From Chinchilla lanigera (Eukaryota > Chordata > Mammalia > Rodentia > Chinchillidae): a DNA stretch of 64,000 nucleotides. Where the stretch lies: NCBI RefSeq assembly GCF_000276665.1, contig NW_004955516.1, positions 3,576,809 through 3,640,808 of the forward strand. The letters are read 5' to 3'. A program made the position numbers and the translations under genes. Below, piece by piece: positions 41,661 through 53,247 of the stretch (position 1 is its first letter; every line of letters begins with the position of its first letter). The notes under the pieces are model-generated. The model did no database searches. It was not told the DNA's origin and worked only from the letters and a program-made list of their open reading frames with translations.

Positions 41661-41872
41661 AGGCAAGTTCAGTCTGTTCAAGACTCTGCTTCTCTGACTT
41701 ACTTGACGCTATGCAAACAAGACCTTTGAAGTCATTGAAACAGTCTGCTGGCATTTCCATTGTATCAAAGAATTTTTAAATCTCATTCCTTATTTTCCAA
41801 ATTCTGGGTATCTTTCCCCTTGCCAGGCAGCATATTTCAGTATGCAAAAGCACTCTTTTATATTTCAGTATA

Positions 41873-42258
41873 CCGTAGTCCCCCGTTTGTCCACAGTTTC
41901 GCTTTTCTCAATTTCGGGTACCCAAGGTCACAAGTCACCAATAGCCTAACACTTCGTCACAAGGTCCACGTCATTCACTTCATTTCATTTCACTATTTTA
42001 GCATCTTATTGCATCACAGGAAGAATAAGTACAATACAGTAAGACATTTTGAGAGACAGGCCACATCCACATAATTTTATTGCAGAATATTGTTATAATT
42101 GCTCTATTGTATTGTTAGTTATTGTTAATCCCTTACCGTGCCTAATTTATAAATTAAACTTTATCGCAGGTGTGTTTGTATAAGAGAAAGCACAGAACAG
42201 ACAGGGTTCTGTACTACCACAGTTTCGGGAGGGTCTTGGAACTTATTATACTGCGCAT
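41873..42258 (+). mobile_element. Tigger-derived non-autonomous element
   Basis: After TA (41,871-41,872), 'ccgtagtcccccgtttgtcc' resembles the Tigger3-group terminal repeat. Inside, 'aattaaactttatcgcaggtgtg' and 'ccacagtttcgggagggtcttggaac' match the right half of that family. The right terminal repeat is truncated. Confidence 0.65.
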
Positions 42259-42407
42259 TTCTTCATTCATGTTGCTGAAAAAGCACATGATTTAATTATA
42301 TGACTGAAAGATTTCACTTTCTTTGCAGCAGTCAAAGTCAGGAGGTTGGCTAGTTTCCTGTAGATTATTTTCTGGGAATGCAGCAGGGGGCAGCTTGATA
42401 ACAAACT

Positions 42408-42560
42408 GAAGCTGGGCATGGTGGCGCATGCCTGTAATCCCAGCATTCAGAAGGCTGAGGCAGGAGGATCACTGTGAGTTTGAGACCAGCTCATGTACAA
42501 AGTGAGCTCAAGGCCAGCCTGAACTGCACAGTGAGACCCTGTCTCAAAAACACCAAAAAA

Positions 42561-42607
<47 letters not shown>
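42408..42607 (+). repeat. B1 SINE with (AAAT)n tail
   Basis: Full-length B1 to about 42,545 followed by twelve or so AAAT units. Confidence 0.93.
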
Positions 42608-42609
42608 CA

Positions 42610-43650
42610 AGTTGAATCTTCTGTGTAGAATAAGTTAGCTTTAGCTAAAGACTAGCCCACATATTGCCCAGGGACACTTGTCACTTTGCCAGGCAACATC
42701 ATGGCTCCTAAAATAACCCCTAGTGAACAAGACATCTCCTCTCCTACAGCATGATCCCTCGGTTATAATCAGAACAAGCTGTGGTCCCGCCCTTTCTCTT
42801 CGTACATGTGTGACATGTTTGCTAAGTGCTGAGTCATACTTGGCACTTCTGTGGTTTCACCTCACTGTAAAGCAAAATATCAACCTAGTGCAGGGCATTA
42901 GTCTTGCCAATAGCTAACTCTGCTTTTTCTTTGAATATGATATATATCATCAGTTTTGAATTTGGTTTTGCAAACTTCTAGAAAGAGCACGATTTATAGG
43001 AGTGCTTGCCACAAAAAGGACAACTCTGAGTCATACCTTTTTACGCTGGTCTGTGCTCTGTCTTTGGGTATAAAATTAATAATTTGCATGATGGGAAACA
43101 TTATTTTATGCTTGTTCTAAGTAAACACAATAAATTTACCAGAGCGGTCACTCTGTTTGATTTGAACTGGCAGAAGTTTCGATGCCTTCATCCTACTATG
43201 TCATAGTTGCACAACAGATAATGTGGTGGGGGGGATTAAACAGATCACAAGTCTAGTAAAAATTCAATATTCAGATATTATTCATTATACTCCCAGTGTA
43301 AATGTTTCTTTTTTAGCTACTTGTCAGAAATCATCACAAACAGATTCACTCATATCAGCATTTACAGATTCATAGCAAAAATTATATTAAAGCCTGGTTG
43401 ATTATATTTGTGACATTATTTTAAGCTGGAGCTCATATATCACTGTTTTCATCACTGCTTTTCAATAAACCATTGTGAGTCATTGACCCATTTCTGTGAA
43501 TTGTGTCTACATAATGACCCAACAATAACTAAAAAAATGCAAATTTAACAAACTTATGCAATAGCTTGGAAACAATGAGAAATAATATTAGCTGAGCCCA
43601 ATAACACTGTTAACCTAAATGGCAGGATGAGGTTATCCAAAGATATACAA
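42610..43650. other. no gene or repeat recognised
   Basis: About 1 kb, AT-rich from 42,930, without SINE. Contains (G)7 at 43,227-43,234. Confidence 0.45.
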
Positions 43651-43652
43651 TT

Positions 43653-43818
43653 TCTGGCTGGGCGCAGTGGCACGTGCCTGTGATCCCAGCACTCAGGAAG
43701 CTGAGGCAGGAGGATTGCAGCAAGTTTGAGACCAGCCTGGGCTACATAGTGAGTTTAAGGCCAGCCTGGACTACTAAGGAGACTTTGCCTCGAAAAACCA
43801 AAAAACAACAAAACAAAG
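43653..43818 (+). repeat. B1 SINE, full length
   Basis: 'ggctgggcgcagtggcacgt ... tttgcctcgaaaaacc'. 'aagatatacaa' at about 43,640 and 43,817 is the TSD. Confidence 0.92.
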
Positions 43819-44162
43819 ATATACAAGTTCAGAACACAGGAGAAGCATGCTTAAGTAGGTGTGGTGGCAGGCTGCACGCACACCGCTGTGCTATGCCTTG
43901 AGTATGTCCCCCAAAGCTGCATGTATTGCAAGCCTGGTCTTTAGTGTGGAATGTTGAGTGGAACTGTCAAGAGGTGGGGCTTCGTGCAAGGTAATTAGGA
44001 CACTGGGGCTACAGCCTTAAAGGGGGTTACCGTAGTACTTATGGAACCTTGTTTAATTCCCATGAGAGGGAGTTTTTTTTTTTTAAAAAAGAGCAAGCTT
44101 ACTCAATGTACATGTTGAAGCATCGTATGGTAGACTAAAAATATATATAATTTTAGTGTCAA

Positions 44163-44330
44163 TTTTTTTTTTTTTTTGTCTTTTTTGGGACAGGGTCTTG
44201 CTATGCAGTTCAGACTGGCCTTGAGCTCACTTTGTTGTAGGCCAGGCTGGTCTCGAACTCATAACGATCCTCCTGCCTCAGCCTCCCGAGTGGTGGGATT
44301 ACAGGCGTGCGCCACCACACCCAGCAACAG
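44163..44330 (-). repeat. B1 SINE, full length
   Basis: T-run then 'gtcttttttgggacagggtc ... caccacacccagca'. The target 'agtgtcaattttt' is duplicated. Confidence 0.94.
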
Positions 44331-44545
44331 TGTCAATTTTTAAAATAAATAAAAATTATAAAGAAAAAGAAAAAGAAGGAAGAGGAAGGAAGCTGGCCCC
44401 CAAATCTCTCTGGCTCCCTGCTTCGCCATGTGCTCTCTCTTGCTCACACCATCATGTCATCAGCCACGCCAAAGGCCAAATGGATACTGAACACCACGCT
44501 CTTGAATCTTCAGAACTGTGAGCTAAATACACCCCTTCTTTACTT

Positions 44546-44638
44546 CCTTTTTTATTTTTATTTATGGTGCTGAGGATAGAACCCAGGGACTCATGCATGC
44601 TGGGCAACCATTCTACTGCTGAGCTACACTCTCTAGCC
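44546..44638 (-). repeat. ID-type SINE
   Basis: 'gctgaggatagaacccaggg ... gagctacactctctagccc'. Confidence 0.82.
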
Positions 44639-44759
44639 CCAAACCTCTTTTTCTCAATGGATAAACCCACTTCAGATATTTTGTTATAGCAACAGAAAAT
44701 GGGCCAGGACACACTACACTGGTTAGTGGAAGTGTGAGCATATTAAAATGGCCTAGACA

Positions 44760-44875
44760 AACGAAGCACAGTGGTGCACACCTACAATCACAACAATTGT
44801 AAGGCTGAGGCAGGAAGATTGCCACGAGTCCCAGGCCAACCTGAACTACATAGCAACACCCTGTCTCCAAAAAGG
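44760..44875 (+). repeat. short B1 SINE
   Basis: 'cgaagcacagtggtgcacac ... accctgtctccaaaaa'. Confidence 0.82.
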
Positions 44876-44879
44876 GTGG

Positions 44880-45495
44880 GGGCTAGACCCTTTGGATACC
44901 TGGTCTTTGCTGTGTTAAAGTCTAGCTTGAATTGCTTCCGTGCTTCTTCTGAAGCCATCACACCATGCACAGACATGCTTCCCCTTCCCACTTGCTCTGG
45001 GTGAGAAGGTTTAGTAAGGTCCTTTTGGAGGAAAGGAGGAAGTGAGCAGGCAGAAGGAAGGCTTCAGAATGTACCTTTTCCCTCTCTCTATTTCCCAGTC
45101 ACCAGTGACAGTAGGACCTCAGAGAACGCAGCTCCATGCCCTCATTTGATAGATGAAGAACCCAAGTTTCAGACTCAACTTGACTCTGAAGGGCCAGTCT
45201 ATGTCTAATCATTCTACAACTGCTTACAGAGTGCCGGCAGTGTTCCAGACGGATAATCCGCCCAAAAGCTCTCTTAAACTCTCAGTCTTTGAGCAATAGG
45301 GTATCCAAGGGACTGCCTACATTTCAAAGTGCCAGGTGTAAATTCACTTGTTTCCAAATTTTAAGACCAAGCATATTGTTTTTCTGTATATGAGGAATGT
45401 GTGAAAGACATTACTTGGTAGTTAACAGGATCTAACTCTTCTATTATGGAGGAAAGTCCTTACTATAGGGCCTGAAACTACAAAATCGAGAATAT
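44880..45495. other. nothing recognised
   Basis: About 600 bp of average composition, no SINE and no convincing frame. Confidence 0.4.
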
Positions 45496-45499
45496 TTGG

Positions 45500-45680
45500 A
45501 CAGGTTGGGTGTGGTGGCACACACCTGTAATCCCAGCACTTAGGAGGCTGACGCAGGAGGATTGCTGCAAGTTCCAGGCCAGTCTGGGCTAGAAACTGAG
45601 TTCAAGGCCAGCCTGAACTGCAAAGTGAAACCCTGTCTTCAAAAGACAAAAAATAAATAAATAAATAAATAAATAAAATA
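45500..45680 (+). repeat. B1 SINE with (AAAT)n tail
   Basis: Full length. 'atatttgga' occurs on both sides as TSD. Confidence 0.94.
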
Positions 45681-45974
45681 TTTGGAGACATCATGGTAAG
45701 TACCAAAACAATCTGAAAAATTGAAAATTGTTACCTCTAGAGAAATTACCTTGTGGGATGGGAGGACTGCTGTTGTGTAGTTATGGGCATGTGTTCATTT
45801 TAAAATTTTAAAATTTCTTTTACTTATTTATTTTAAATTTCTTTTAAAAAGCAATGTCATCATAGAAAATTTGGAAAATTGAGAAAATCATATATAAGGT
45901 AAAACTCCCATAGAACTGTTACCACCCAGTCATACATGGCTTCAGAAAACCAGCAGATTAGTAAATTTATATTT

Positions 45975-46140
45975 TTCTTTTTTTTTTTTTTGTCTTTTTG
46001 AGACAGGGTCTCACTGTGTAGTTCAGGCTGGCCTTGAGCTCACTTTGTAGCCCAGCTGGTCTCTAACTTGCAACGATCCTCCTGCCTCAGCCTCCTGAGT
46101 GCTGGGATTACAGGCATGCACCACCACACCTGGCTTTCAG
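45975..46140 (-). repeat. B1 SINE, full length
   Basis: 'gtctttttgagacagggtct ... caccacacctggct'. Confidence 0.94.
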
Positions 46141-48335
46141 TTTTCAATAATAAAAAGAATAATACTTTGCCATATCAGCATTTGAAATATCTTCTATGCA
46201 AAAAAAGAGAATTGCTTTTTCCCTGTTCCTTGCAGGGGAGGGGTATACGAAGCTACCCCACCACCAAGGTAGAAGATCTTTGAAAAACAATCTGCTAACT
46301 ACTCTCTCATGTTACAGTAAAAGATAATTACACTAAGTCAGATCCTCCGAATGCCTGCAATGATTTTTAAAATTCATCAAGTGCTAGAATAATTATGAGT
46401 ATGCAAAGATAGAAATGAACGCTAACTGCACCTTGTGGAACTGAGAGATCAGCATTTTTTCCAAGAGGATTTTTCAGCAGAGAGAAAAATCCCTGCACAG
46501 CTCTCCTCTCCCACCTCTCTCCACCCCATCCGTGGAAAGGTTACACCCTTTGTAAGTGAAACAAAGACCCTGAGGTTATAGCAGTCCCCAGGCCAACTTC
46601 CTGCTTAAAACTTCATCTGCCAAGTGGCGGCGACAGGGGCTTACTGGGGAAGGGTTCCGGCCCGGGGGAAGCGAACTGGCTACCTGCTTTGGGTAGGGCA
46701 CCATCATCGCCTTTAGCTGCTGGCCCTGCAGCCAGAACCGAGCCTGTGGGGAGGTGGCTTTGGAGCTTTGCCTTGGCCAGCCGCTGAGGTCGTGTTTAAC
46801 ATTTCTGAAGAAGCACTCATTCAAAAGTTTTAACTGAAACTCTGTGGCTAGGAATGTAATTGAAAACCATCAGCATCAAATGTTTTTAATTTTTCCTCGT
46901 AAAAACCCAAGGTCATAACCAAACATTTACCCGGGCTAGAAAAGCACAGCTTGCTGGCACGGTCACAGGAATGGAAGAATGATTAATCCGGGGACTCTAA
47001 CGGGTCATCACAAGGTGATTCTAAGGAACAATAAGGCACTGTTCAGACTGCTCTTTTTTATTTGCCTTGTTTTGCTTAGTTTTAACGGCTTAATGTTCTG
47101 ACTATTTCTCCATGGAATGCAGGATCTCAAAACTTTTGCAAGAGATGAACTCTCAAAGCACCCTCAAAAACAGACCCACTTCCATCCATCCAAGAACTGT
47201 CAGAATGCGCTGGATATTTTGGAGTGAGAAATGTTATTTTGAAATCTGCTTATGGGCAGGAAGGCTTACATCAGGGAGTGGGGCTGCTGGCAGCCTTCCC
47301 GTGTCCTGACATCCTCAGGGCTGACTGCGCTGGCCACGTGCTTGCTTTTTAGTCCCCTGAGGAAGTGTGCTGAGTTATAGAAAAACTAGCCAGCAAGAAA
47401 AAGCCACAAAAGGAGTTTTCCTGGGACCTGCCAGCGAGCTGCACATAGCCTCTGCGCAGCCAGGTGCCGCAGCAAATTTCGCCTGTGTCTTTAAGGATTT
47501 GTGGCGGATTGTGGGTTATTTCCCCCGTACTGCGCCATGTGACTCCCGTGAACGATTTTCTCCTCTGTGTACTCTTTAATAGGAGCGTGTTTACTGATCC
47601 GAGTTGAAGGCTGTTTGCTTTCTCCTTTTGTTAAATAATTGGATGCCATTATTCCAAATCTTGCCTTCTTCCTTCGATGCCTTTCATGCAAAATGAATCA
47701 TTTCTTTCAGGCTCTGAGGTTTTCTGGTTACAATAGGAAACTATAGTTTCTCAGCCTTTTTATTTTTTGGGTCCTGGGCCACTGTAACCCTACTTTTTTG
47801 GTGGGAGGTGTAAGGCAGCATGAGTTTAATTTCTCCCACAATGCTGTCCAGGCCTGACCAAACTAGAAAAACTCAACTTTATTTTTTATTTTATTTATGT
47901 CCTTGGGCAACTAACTTTCTTCATTCGCTGTTACCCTCCTATAGAGGTTGGTTATTATTATCCACCTCAGGATATTATAACTTGAAAAATAGCAAGACAA
48001 TATTACTGGCAATGTTACGTGCTAGTTACAAAGGTTGTTACACTAATATAAACGTGAGAGGGAAAAATTATCAGTATTATTTGACACTTCTGTCTCTCCT
48101 GTGTGGGAAAAACTTAAATGCTGTTGAATGCATTAATTAAGTAGCTAAGGAGGGAAGGGAAGGAAAAAGGGAGTCACGGGGGGAATGAAAATGGTCAAAG
48201 TATGTTATACGCATGTACAAATCTGCTAAAATGAAACCCATTAATCTGTATAGCTCGATGCACTAATTTAAAAAGCTGTGAAATAAAAAAGCTGAAATGT
48301 TCAAGACCCCAAAAGTAGTTGAATTTTTTCTTTCT
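46141..48335. other. 2.2-kb SINE-free stretch
   Basis: The longest part of the window without a recognisable repeat. 46,560-46,800 and 47,270-47,560 are GC-richer. An 82-codon minus frame (46,576-46,824) and 70-codon plus frame (47,367-47,579) match no family I know, and no splice-site or promoter context supports them. Candidate for conserved non-coding sequence or an unrecognised exon. Confidence 0.5.
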
Positions 48336-48500
48336 TTCTTTTATTTTTTTTGTCTTTTTGAAATAGGGTCTCGCTATGCAGTTCAGGCTGGCTTTGGACT
48401 CACTTTGTAGCCCAGGCTGGTCTCCAGCTCTCAATGATCCTCCTGCCTCAGCCTCCCGAGTGCTGGGATTACAGGCGTGTGTGACACCATGCCCGGCTAT
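48336..48500 (-). repeat. B1 SINE
   Basis: 'gtctttttgaaatagggtct ... gacaccatgcccggct'. 'atttgaattt'-type TSD. Confidence 0.93.
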
Positions 48501-48711
48501 TTAATTTGAATTTATAGAAATAGTTCATTAACTGGAGAGTGAATAACTTGCTATTCCTGTCTACCTAGCCCTTCCACCCTTCCTCATATACTATATAAGT
48601 TTTTACCTTTATTGATGGATCGCTTGCTGTAAATAACTCAAGAATGTCAAAAGATGTGGACTTTTTGCTCAGCATTTAGCATTGTCAAAAATTAAAATAT
48701 AAGAAGATATA

Positions 48712-48878
48712 CCTAAGCAGGGCGTGGTGGCACAAGCCTGTAATCCTAGCACTTGGGAGGCTGAAGCAGGAGGATCGTTGGGAGTTTGAGACCAGCCTGG
48801 GCTACAAAGTGAGCTCAAGCCCAGCCTGAACTGCATAGTGAGATCCTGTCTCAAAGAAGACAAAAAAAGAGAAGACAT
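48712..48878 (+). repeat. B1 SINE, full length
   Basis: 'gcagggcgtggtggcacaag ... gtctcaaagaagacaaaaa'. 'agaagatatacctaa' / 'agaagacatacctaa' flank it as TSD. Confidence 0.95.
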
Positions 48879-49089
48879 ACCTAATGAAAAAATTTAATTC
48901 CCCATCTGTATCTACTCTGATCATTTCCTACCCTCAACCGCTTTTATTCCTGTCTTATGTATTCTTCCAGTGCGTTGTATACAGATTAAGTACGCATATA
49001 TTTATTCTGACCAAAGGTTGTCATGCAAAAGTGAGATACTGGGTAGATTTGTATGCCAATGTTCAGAGACTTGTATATCAGTCCTATAT

Positions 49090-49720
49090 AAGTACAACAT
49101 ATATACAGTAGCCAAAAAGAGAAAACAAACCAAATGTCCATCAATAGATACTGGATAAAATAAGTGTGATCTATCCATACAGTGGAATATTATTCAGTCA
49201 TAAAAAGGAATAGTTCTAATGTGTGTGACAGTAGGGATGAATCTTGGGAGCATTATGCTAAGTAGAATAAGCCAGACACTAGAGGACAAATACTGTATGG
49301 TTTCATGTGTGTGCATGCTAGGAATTAAACCCAGGGCCTTGTACACGTAGGCAAGTGCTCTATCAGCTTTACACCCCCCGGCCCTGACTCCACTTCTAAG
49401 ATGTACCTAGGATAGGCAAATTCCCAGACAGAGAGTAGACTAGAGGTTACCAAGGGCTGGAGGCTGAGAGAATGCAAGTTATTACAGAGTTTCTGTTTCG
49501 AGTGATGAAAGTTTTGGAAATAAGTAGTGGTGATGGTTACACAATCTTGTGAATGTACTCAATCTCACTGACTTGTACAGTAAAAAATGGTTAAAATGAA
49601 AAATTTCTCTTAACATAAAATTAGTATTTCACCAGACTTTTAAAAATTAATGTAAAACACGGTAGATTCAAATAGATGAGTTATATGGTGTGTGAATTAT
49701 ATTACACTAAAACTGTTTTT
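49090..49720 (+). repeat. L1 3' end
   Basis: 'ccaaatgtccatcaatagat', 'cagtggaatattattcagtc', 'aagtagaataagccagacac' and 'gtacagtaaaaaatggttaa' are the classical last 500 bp of L1. A reverse ID (49,305-49,384) is inserted. Confidence 0.88.
49305..49384 (-). repeat. ID-type SINE, old
   Basis: 'gctaggaattaaacccaggg ... cttttacaccccccggccc'-like body; A-box side eroded. Confidence 0.75.
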
Positions 49721-49924
49721 AAAAAGAGTAGCACACTGTCCTGTGTCTTGTTTTTTTGTTTGCACAACAAATGCTAGAGACTTTCCAAATCAGGAAACAG
49801 AGAACTTCCTTGTTCTTATGCATTTATTCATGATATGTGTAGGCACTGTGGTTTATTAACCAACCTGCTAGTGCTGGACATTTCAGTTATTTCCAGACTT
49901 TTGCCCTTCTAACCAGAACTACAG

Positions 49925-50012
49925 GGCTGGGGGTGTAGCTCAGTGGCACGAGTGCCTGCCTGGCAAGCGTAAGGTCCTGAGTTCGATTCCCGGTACCAAA
50001 AAAAAAAAAAGA
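49925..50012 (+). repeat. ID-like SINE
   Basis: 'gggctgggggtgtagctcag ... gagttcgattcccggtacc'. 'ccagaac' flanks both sides. Confidence 0.93.
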
Positions 50013-50234
50013 AGCCAGAACAACAGCAAATAACCTTGTGCATTCATGTGCAGGTATCACATGAAGATACAAGTCTGTTGCTACAGTTTGGGGTTTTGCT
50101 AATCTGTTGAATGAAAATGACTATGTTCAATTACTACGACTTGAGGTTGAGGATTTTTTACGTAAGAGCCAGTTGCATTTCCCTCTTGGTGAAGTGCCTA
50201 TATCTTTATGTTTTACTGTTCTTTTGAGGTGGCT

Positions 50235-50334
50235 GACGTGTGTGTGCGTGTGTGTGTGTGTGTGTGCACGCGCGTGTACTCAGGACCTTCACCAGGCTAG
50301 GCAAGCACTTTACCACTGAGCTACATCTCCAGCT
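50235..50334 (-). repeat. (GT)n run and ID-type SINE
   Basis: GT/GC run 50,236-50,276, then reverse ID lacking its tail region. Confidence 0.8.
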
Positions 50335-50654
50335 CCTGTATCTTTTTTAAAAGCTTTAATATACTAGGGAGATTAAGATTAGCCCTTTCCATTTGATACA
50401 TTCCCAGTTTGCAATTTGTTTTTTACCTTGCTTTTTTTTAATGCTTAAGTTTTTAGTTCTTATGTAGTCAAATTTATCAATCTTTTGCGTCATTCATAAA
50501 AGGCTGCTCCTCACTGCAGAATGACAAAGAAATTTGTCCAAGTTTTCAAGTGTTTTTATTACGTCACTTTCTATATCTAATTGCTTGAGCCACTGGGAGT
50601 TCATCCCAATATATCCTGTAAGGTATAGATCCAGCTGTATCTTTGTTTGTTTGT

Positions 50655-50805
50655 TTTTTGTCTTTTTGAGACAAGGTTTTGCTGTGCAGTTCAGACTGGC
50701 CTTCAACTCACTTTGTAGCCCAGGCTAGCCTCAAACTCGCAATGATTCTCCTGCCTCAGCCTCCCGAGTGCAAGGATTACAGGAGTGTGCCACCATGCCA
50801 GGTTT
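50655..50805 (-). repeat. B1 SINE
   Basis: 'ttttgtctttttgagacaaggt ... caccatgccaggt'. TSD around 'agatccagctgtatctt' / 'agatccacttgtatctt'. Confidence 0.94.
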
Positions 50806-50864
50806 AGATCCACTTGTATCTTTTTCACAATGTCAAGATACTAGCCTTAACTTTCTTTTTTTGT

Positions 50865-50970
50865 TGTTGTTGTTTTTTTTTTGTTTCTTTTTTCCCAGTA
50901 CCGGGAACCGAACTCATGACCTTGCACTTGCCAGGCAGGCCCTGTGCCGCTGAGCTAAATCCCTAGCCCC
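50865..50970 (-). repeat. young ID SINE with TSD
   Basis: 'actagccttaactttct' / 'cctagccttaactttt' flank it. Body 'cagtaccgggaaccgaactc'. Confidence 0.94.
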
Positions 50971-51400
50971 TAGCCTTAACTTTTTAATACTAGTTTTTTA
51001 ATAAAGTTCATATTTACCTAAGAATACACCATTACTATATACTCAATTCTGATATACATGGTTTTTATTTCTGGACTTTTATTTTGTCTCTTTAGTCTGT
51101 TCATGCACCAGTGCCAAACTTTTAACGGGTGAGTTTTAAAAGATTGCATTTTCACATCTGGTTAAATTCATTGTCTTTCATGGCTCTTCCTTTTCAGAGT
51201 TTTCCTGGTTGCTTTTGTTTACCTTCCCACACAGTCCTATTCTATCACTACCTTATAAACCATTTAGCTTGGCCTAATGTAGGAATAAATGCCAAAGGGC
51301 CAGAATAAGGTCTGCAATGTAATCTATTACACTACCATGTCATAATGCCTTTTTAAAAGAAATTGAATATTTAACTTCTAACAAAACTATAAATATATCT

Positions 51401-51500
51401 NNNNNNNNNNNNNNNNNNNNNNNNNNNNNNNNNNNNNNNNNNNNNNNNNNNNNNNNNNNNNNNNNNNNNNNNNNNNNNNNNNNNNNNNNNNNNNNNNNNN
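51401..51500. other. assembly gap, 100 N
   Basis: Exactly 100 N ending at a T-run that is the tail of a reverse B1. Real length unknown. Confidence 0.98.
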
Positions 51501-51650
51501 TTTTTTTTTTTGAGGCAAGGTCTTGCTATGTAGTCCAGGCTGGCCTTGAACTCGCATATGTAGTCCAAGCTGGCTCAAACTCACAGAGATCCTCTTGCCT
51601 CGCCCTCCTGAGTTCTGGGATTACAGGCATGCGCCACCACACCTGGCTAA
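51501..51650 (-). repeat. B1 SINE beside the gap
   Basis: 'tgaggcaaggtcttgctatg ... caccacacctggct'. 'aaaactgtaaatatat' / 'aaaactataaatatat' (before the gap) is its TSD, so the gap probably covers only tail or a nested insertion. Confidence 0.92.
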
Positions 51651-51857
51651 AACTGTAAATATATTTTAATGTAAAATTTTTTCAGTTAAGCATTTTCCTA
51701 TTATCACAGTCTTTTAAAATACAATGTTCCATCATTTCCTTAACTATTCATCTGTTCTTGGACACTTTCCATTTTCCCTTATTGTTTCCATTTCTTTTCC
51801 TTATGGAAAATAAAACAAAAAACAACCCCGCGAGGAGAATACTTAAGCATAAAAACT

Positions 51858-52250
51858 CTATACCATCTTTGGTACTGATTTTAAAGTGAGATTACTGAAG
51901 CAAGGCACACAGGCAACAAAGTGAGACAGATGAATGCAAATGTAATTAGTGCTGTGACAGGTACCCAAGCCCTGGCTAAGGCAATCCATCAGGTCTGCAG
52001 AGAGCACAGTGGCATGCAATGGAGGAATGACCTTATTTAGCTCCTGGTAGTCCGCCGCCATCCTCCAGGAGCCACCAGGTTTCTTAACCAGCCACACAAG
52101 TAAATCATAAGGACTATGTACTACCTGGATAATTCTACCTTCTCTAGTTCCTCGATTGTCCTGCTGATTTCATCATGTCCACCTGGCAGGCGGTACTGCT
52201 TCACAGCCATGACCCTCAGGGGCAGCGGCAACGTCAAGGGCGGTTTCCGT
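51858..52250 (-). pseudogene. ERV-L-like reverse transcriptase remnant
   Basis: The minus frame 51,858-52,097 opens with 'VKKPGGSWRMAADYQELNK', the conserved start of the RT palm. Upstream on the same strand (about 52,150-52,210) 'KQYRLPGGHDEIS' is the conserved entry to RT in the ERV-L/spuma-like group. The catalytic YxDD part is not present in the window. Frames are interrupted. The wording is closer to class III than to the class I pol at 61-64 kb. Confidence 0.7.
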
Positions 52251-52439
52251 ACATGTCTTGTTATCACCACCTTCACAGCACACACATGCAGGCGGAATTC
52301 TCCCTAGTAGTTTGAAGCCGTAGTCCATGGTGTATATCAACTCCTAAGATGTACTCCGATATTGGAGACATACACCTTATATTCCTTAGGGGGCAGGCGA
52401 CGTATTTCCAAATGCACAAAGATTGCTACTACTTTGGTG

Positions 52440-52787
52440 CTATGACCCCCATAGCCACCTATACACAAAGAATTTCTTTGGGTTCCCAAAGAGCAGGGTG
52501 CACTCAGCTCTGGTGTCTACTAGAAGCAGAACCCATTGGCCATTGGTCGGGGACCAGTGGATTGCTAACTCCGTAACTCTAACAGGTAGCCGTTCGGTTT
52601 TTTGTTCATCTTGGCCTGACTGGCTCTTGCCCCTGACAGATCTACCCATAGCTGTGTATGTGTGACGTCCGGGGCCTTCTCTGATCACTCCCCGCTTGGT
52701 GTGTGGTTTCCATGGCATAGTGCCGACAGTTGGGCCCTGCCTCCTAGCCTCCACCTCCCCTACGATGGCCACCACAGTAGTAGTCAC
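52440..52787 (-). pseudogene. ERV-L-like protease remnant
   Basis: A 115-codon minus frame whose residues 86-103 hold the retropepsin core, but the active-site motif reads DTRA (about 52,506-52,517) instead of DTGA. It precedes the RT remnant on the same strand, the normal pro-pol order. An old inactive retroviral copy. Confidence 0.7.
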
Positions 52788-52894
52788 TCATTAATCTGAA
52801 GCCGGCATAGGGAACCAGGAGGGGCTGCGCGCTACCCAAAGGAGGAGGAGGGGGAGTTCTGGAGGTCTGCCTTGTTTAAAAAAAAAAAAAAAAC

Positions 52895-53215
52895 GGGAAA
52901 AGGAGAAGCAAAGGCGGAGCGCAGCAGGACAGGTTCACTGCGGAGCGGGCCTGAGAGGAGCCGCCCTGGCACTAGAGACAAGGCCCGAAGCTCGTGTCCC
53001 GGCCGGGGGTCTTTCGTAGGGTCATGGGGAGGGGTTCAGTGACAGGGGGTCGTGGCTCCCTGCCAGGATCAGGGCTTGAGAGAGCACAGGAGGGCAAGGC
53101 TGCCCAAGGACGAGGCTGGGGAAGAGCCGCCGCTGCTGCCAGTAGCGCGGCTGGGAGCGTTCTGAGTCCCGGGTGCGCTGTGCTGGAGGGGCCGGGTTAC
53201 AGGGGTCTCTGATCA
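52895..53215. other. CpG-rich patch
   Basis: About 21 CpG in 280 bp at roughly two-thirds GC, counted by eye (observed/expected near 0.7). The rest of the window is CpG-poor. It begins right after an A15 run (52,878-52,892). It lies between the gag-like frame and the protease remnant of the ERV, where nucleocapsid sequence would be expected, yet I see no zinc knuckles. Confidence 0.6.
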
Positions 53216-53247
53216 GGGTGGCGGCCTCCGACTTCTTCCCTCCTCCC

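Larger units (their letters stand above)
43880..44712 (+). mobile_element. MST-type MaLR LTR split by two SINEs
   Basis: 'tatgccttgagtatgtcccc', 'gaggtggggcttcgtgcaag', 'cagaactgtgagctaaatac' and 'atattttgttatagcaacag' follow the LTR. A reverse B1 (44,163-44,330) and a reverse ID (44,546-44,638) are inserted. Confidence 0.75.
49721..51850 (-). repeat. old L1 remnant, reverse, SINE-broken
   Basis: 'tatatcctgtaaggtatagatccag', 'gggagttcatcccaatatat' and 'tctggacttttattttgtctc' match reverse old-L1 sequence. 'gttcatgcaccagtgccaaac' fits as well. Interrupted by SINEs at 49,925, 50,272, 50,655, 50,865 and 51,500 and by an N-gap. Confidence 0.65.
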
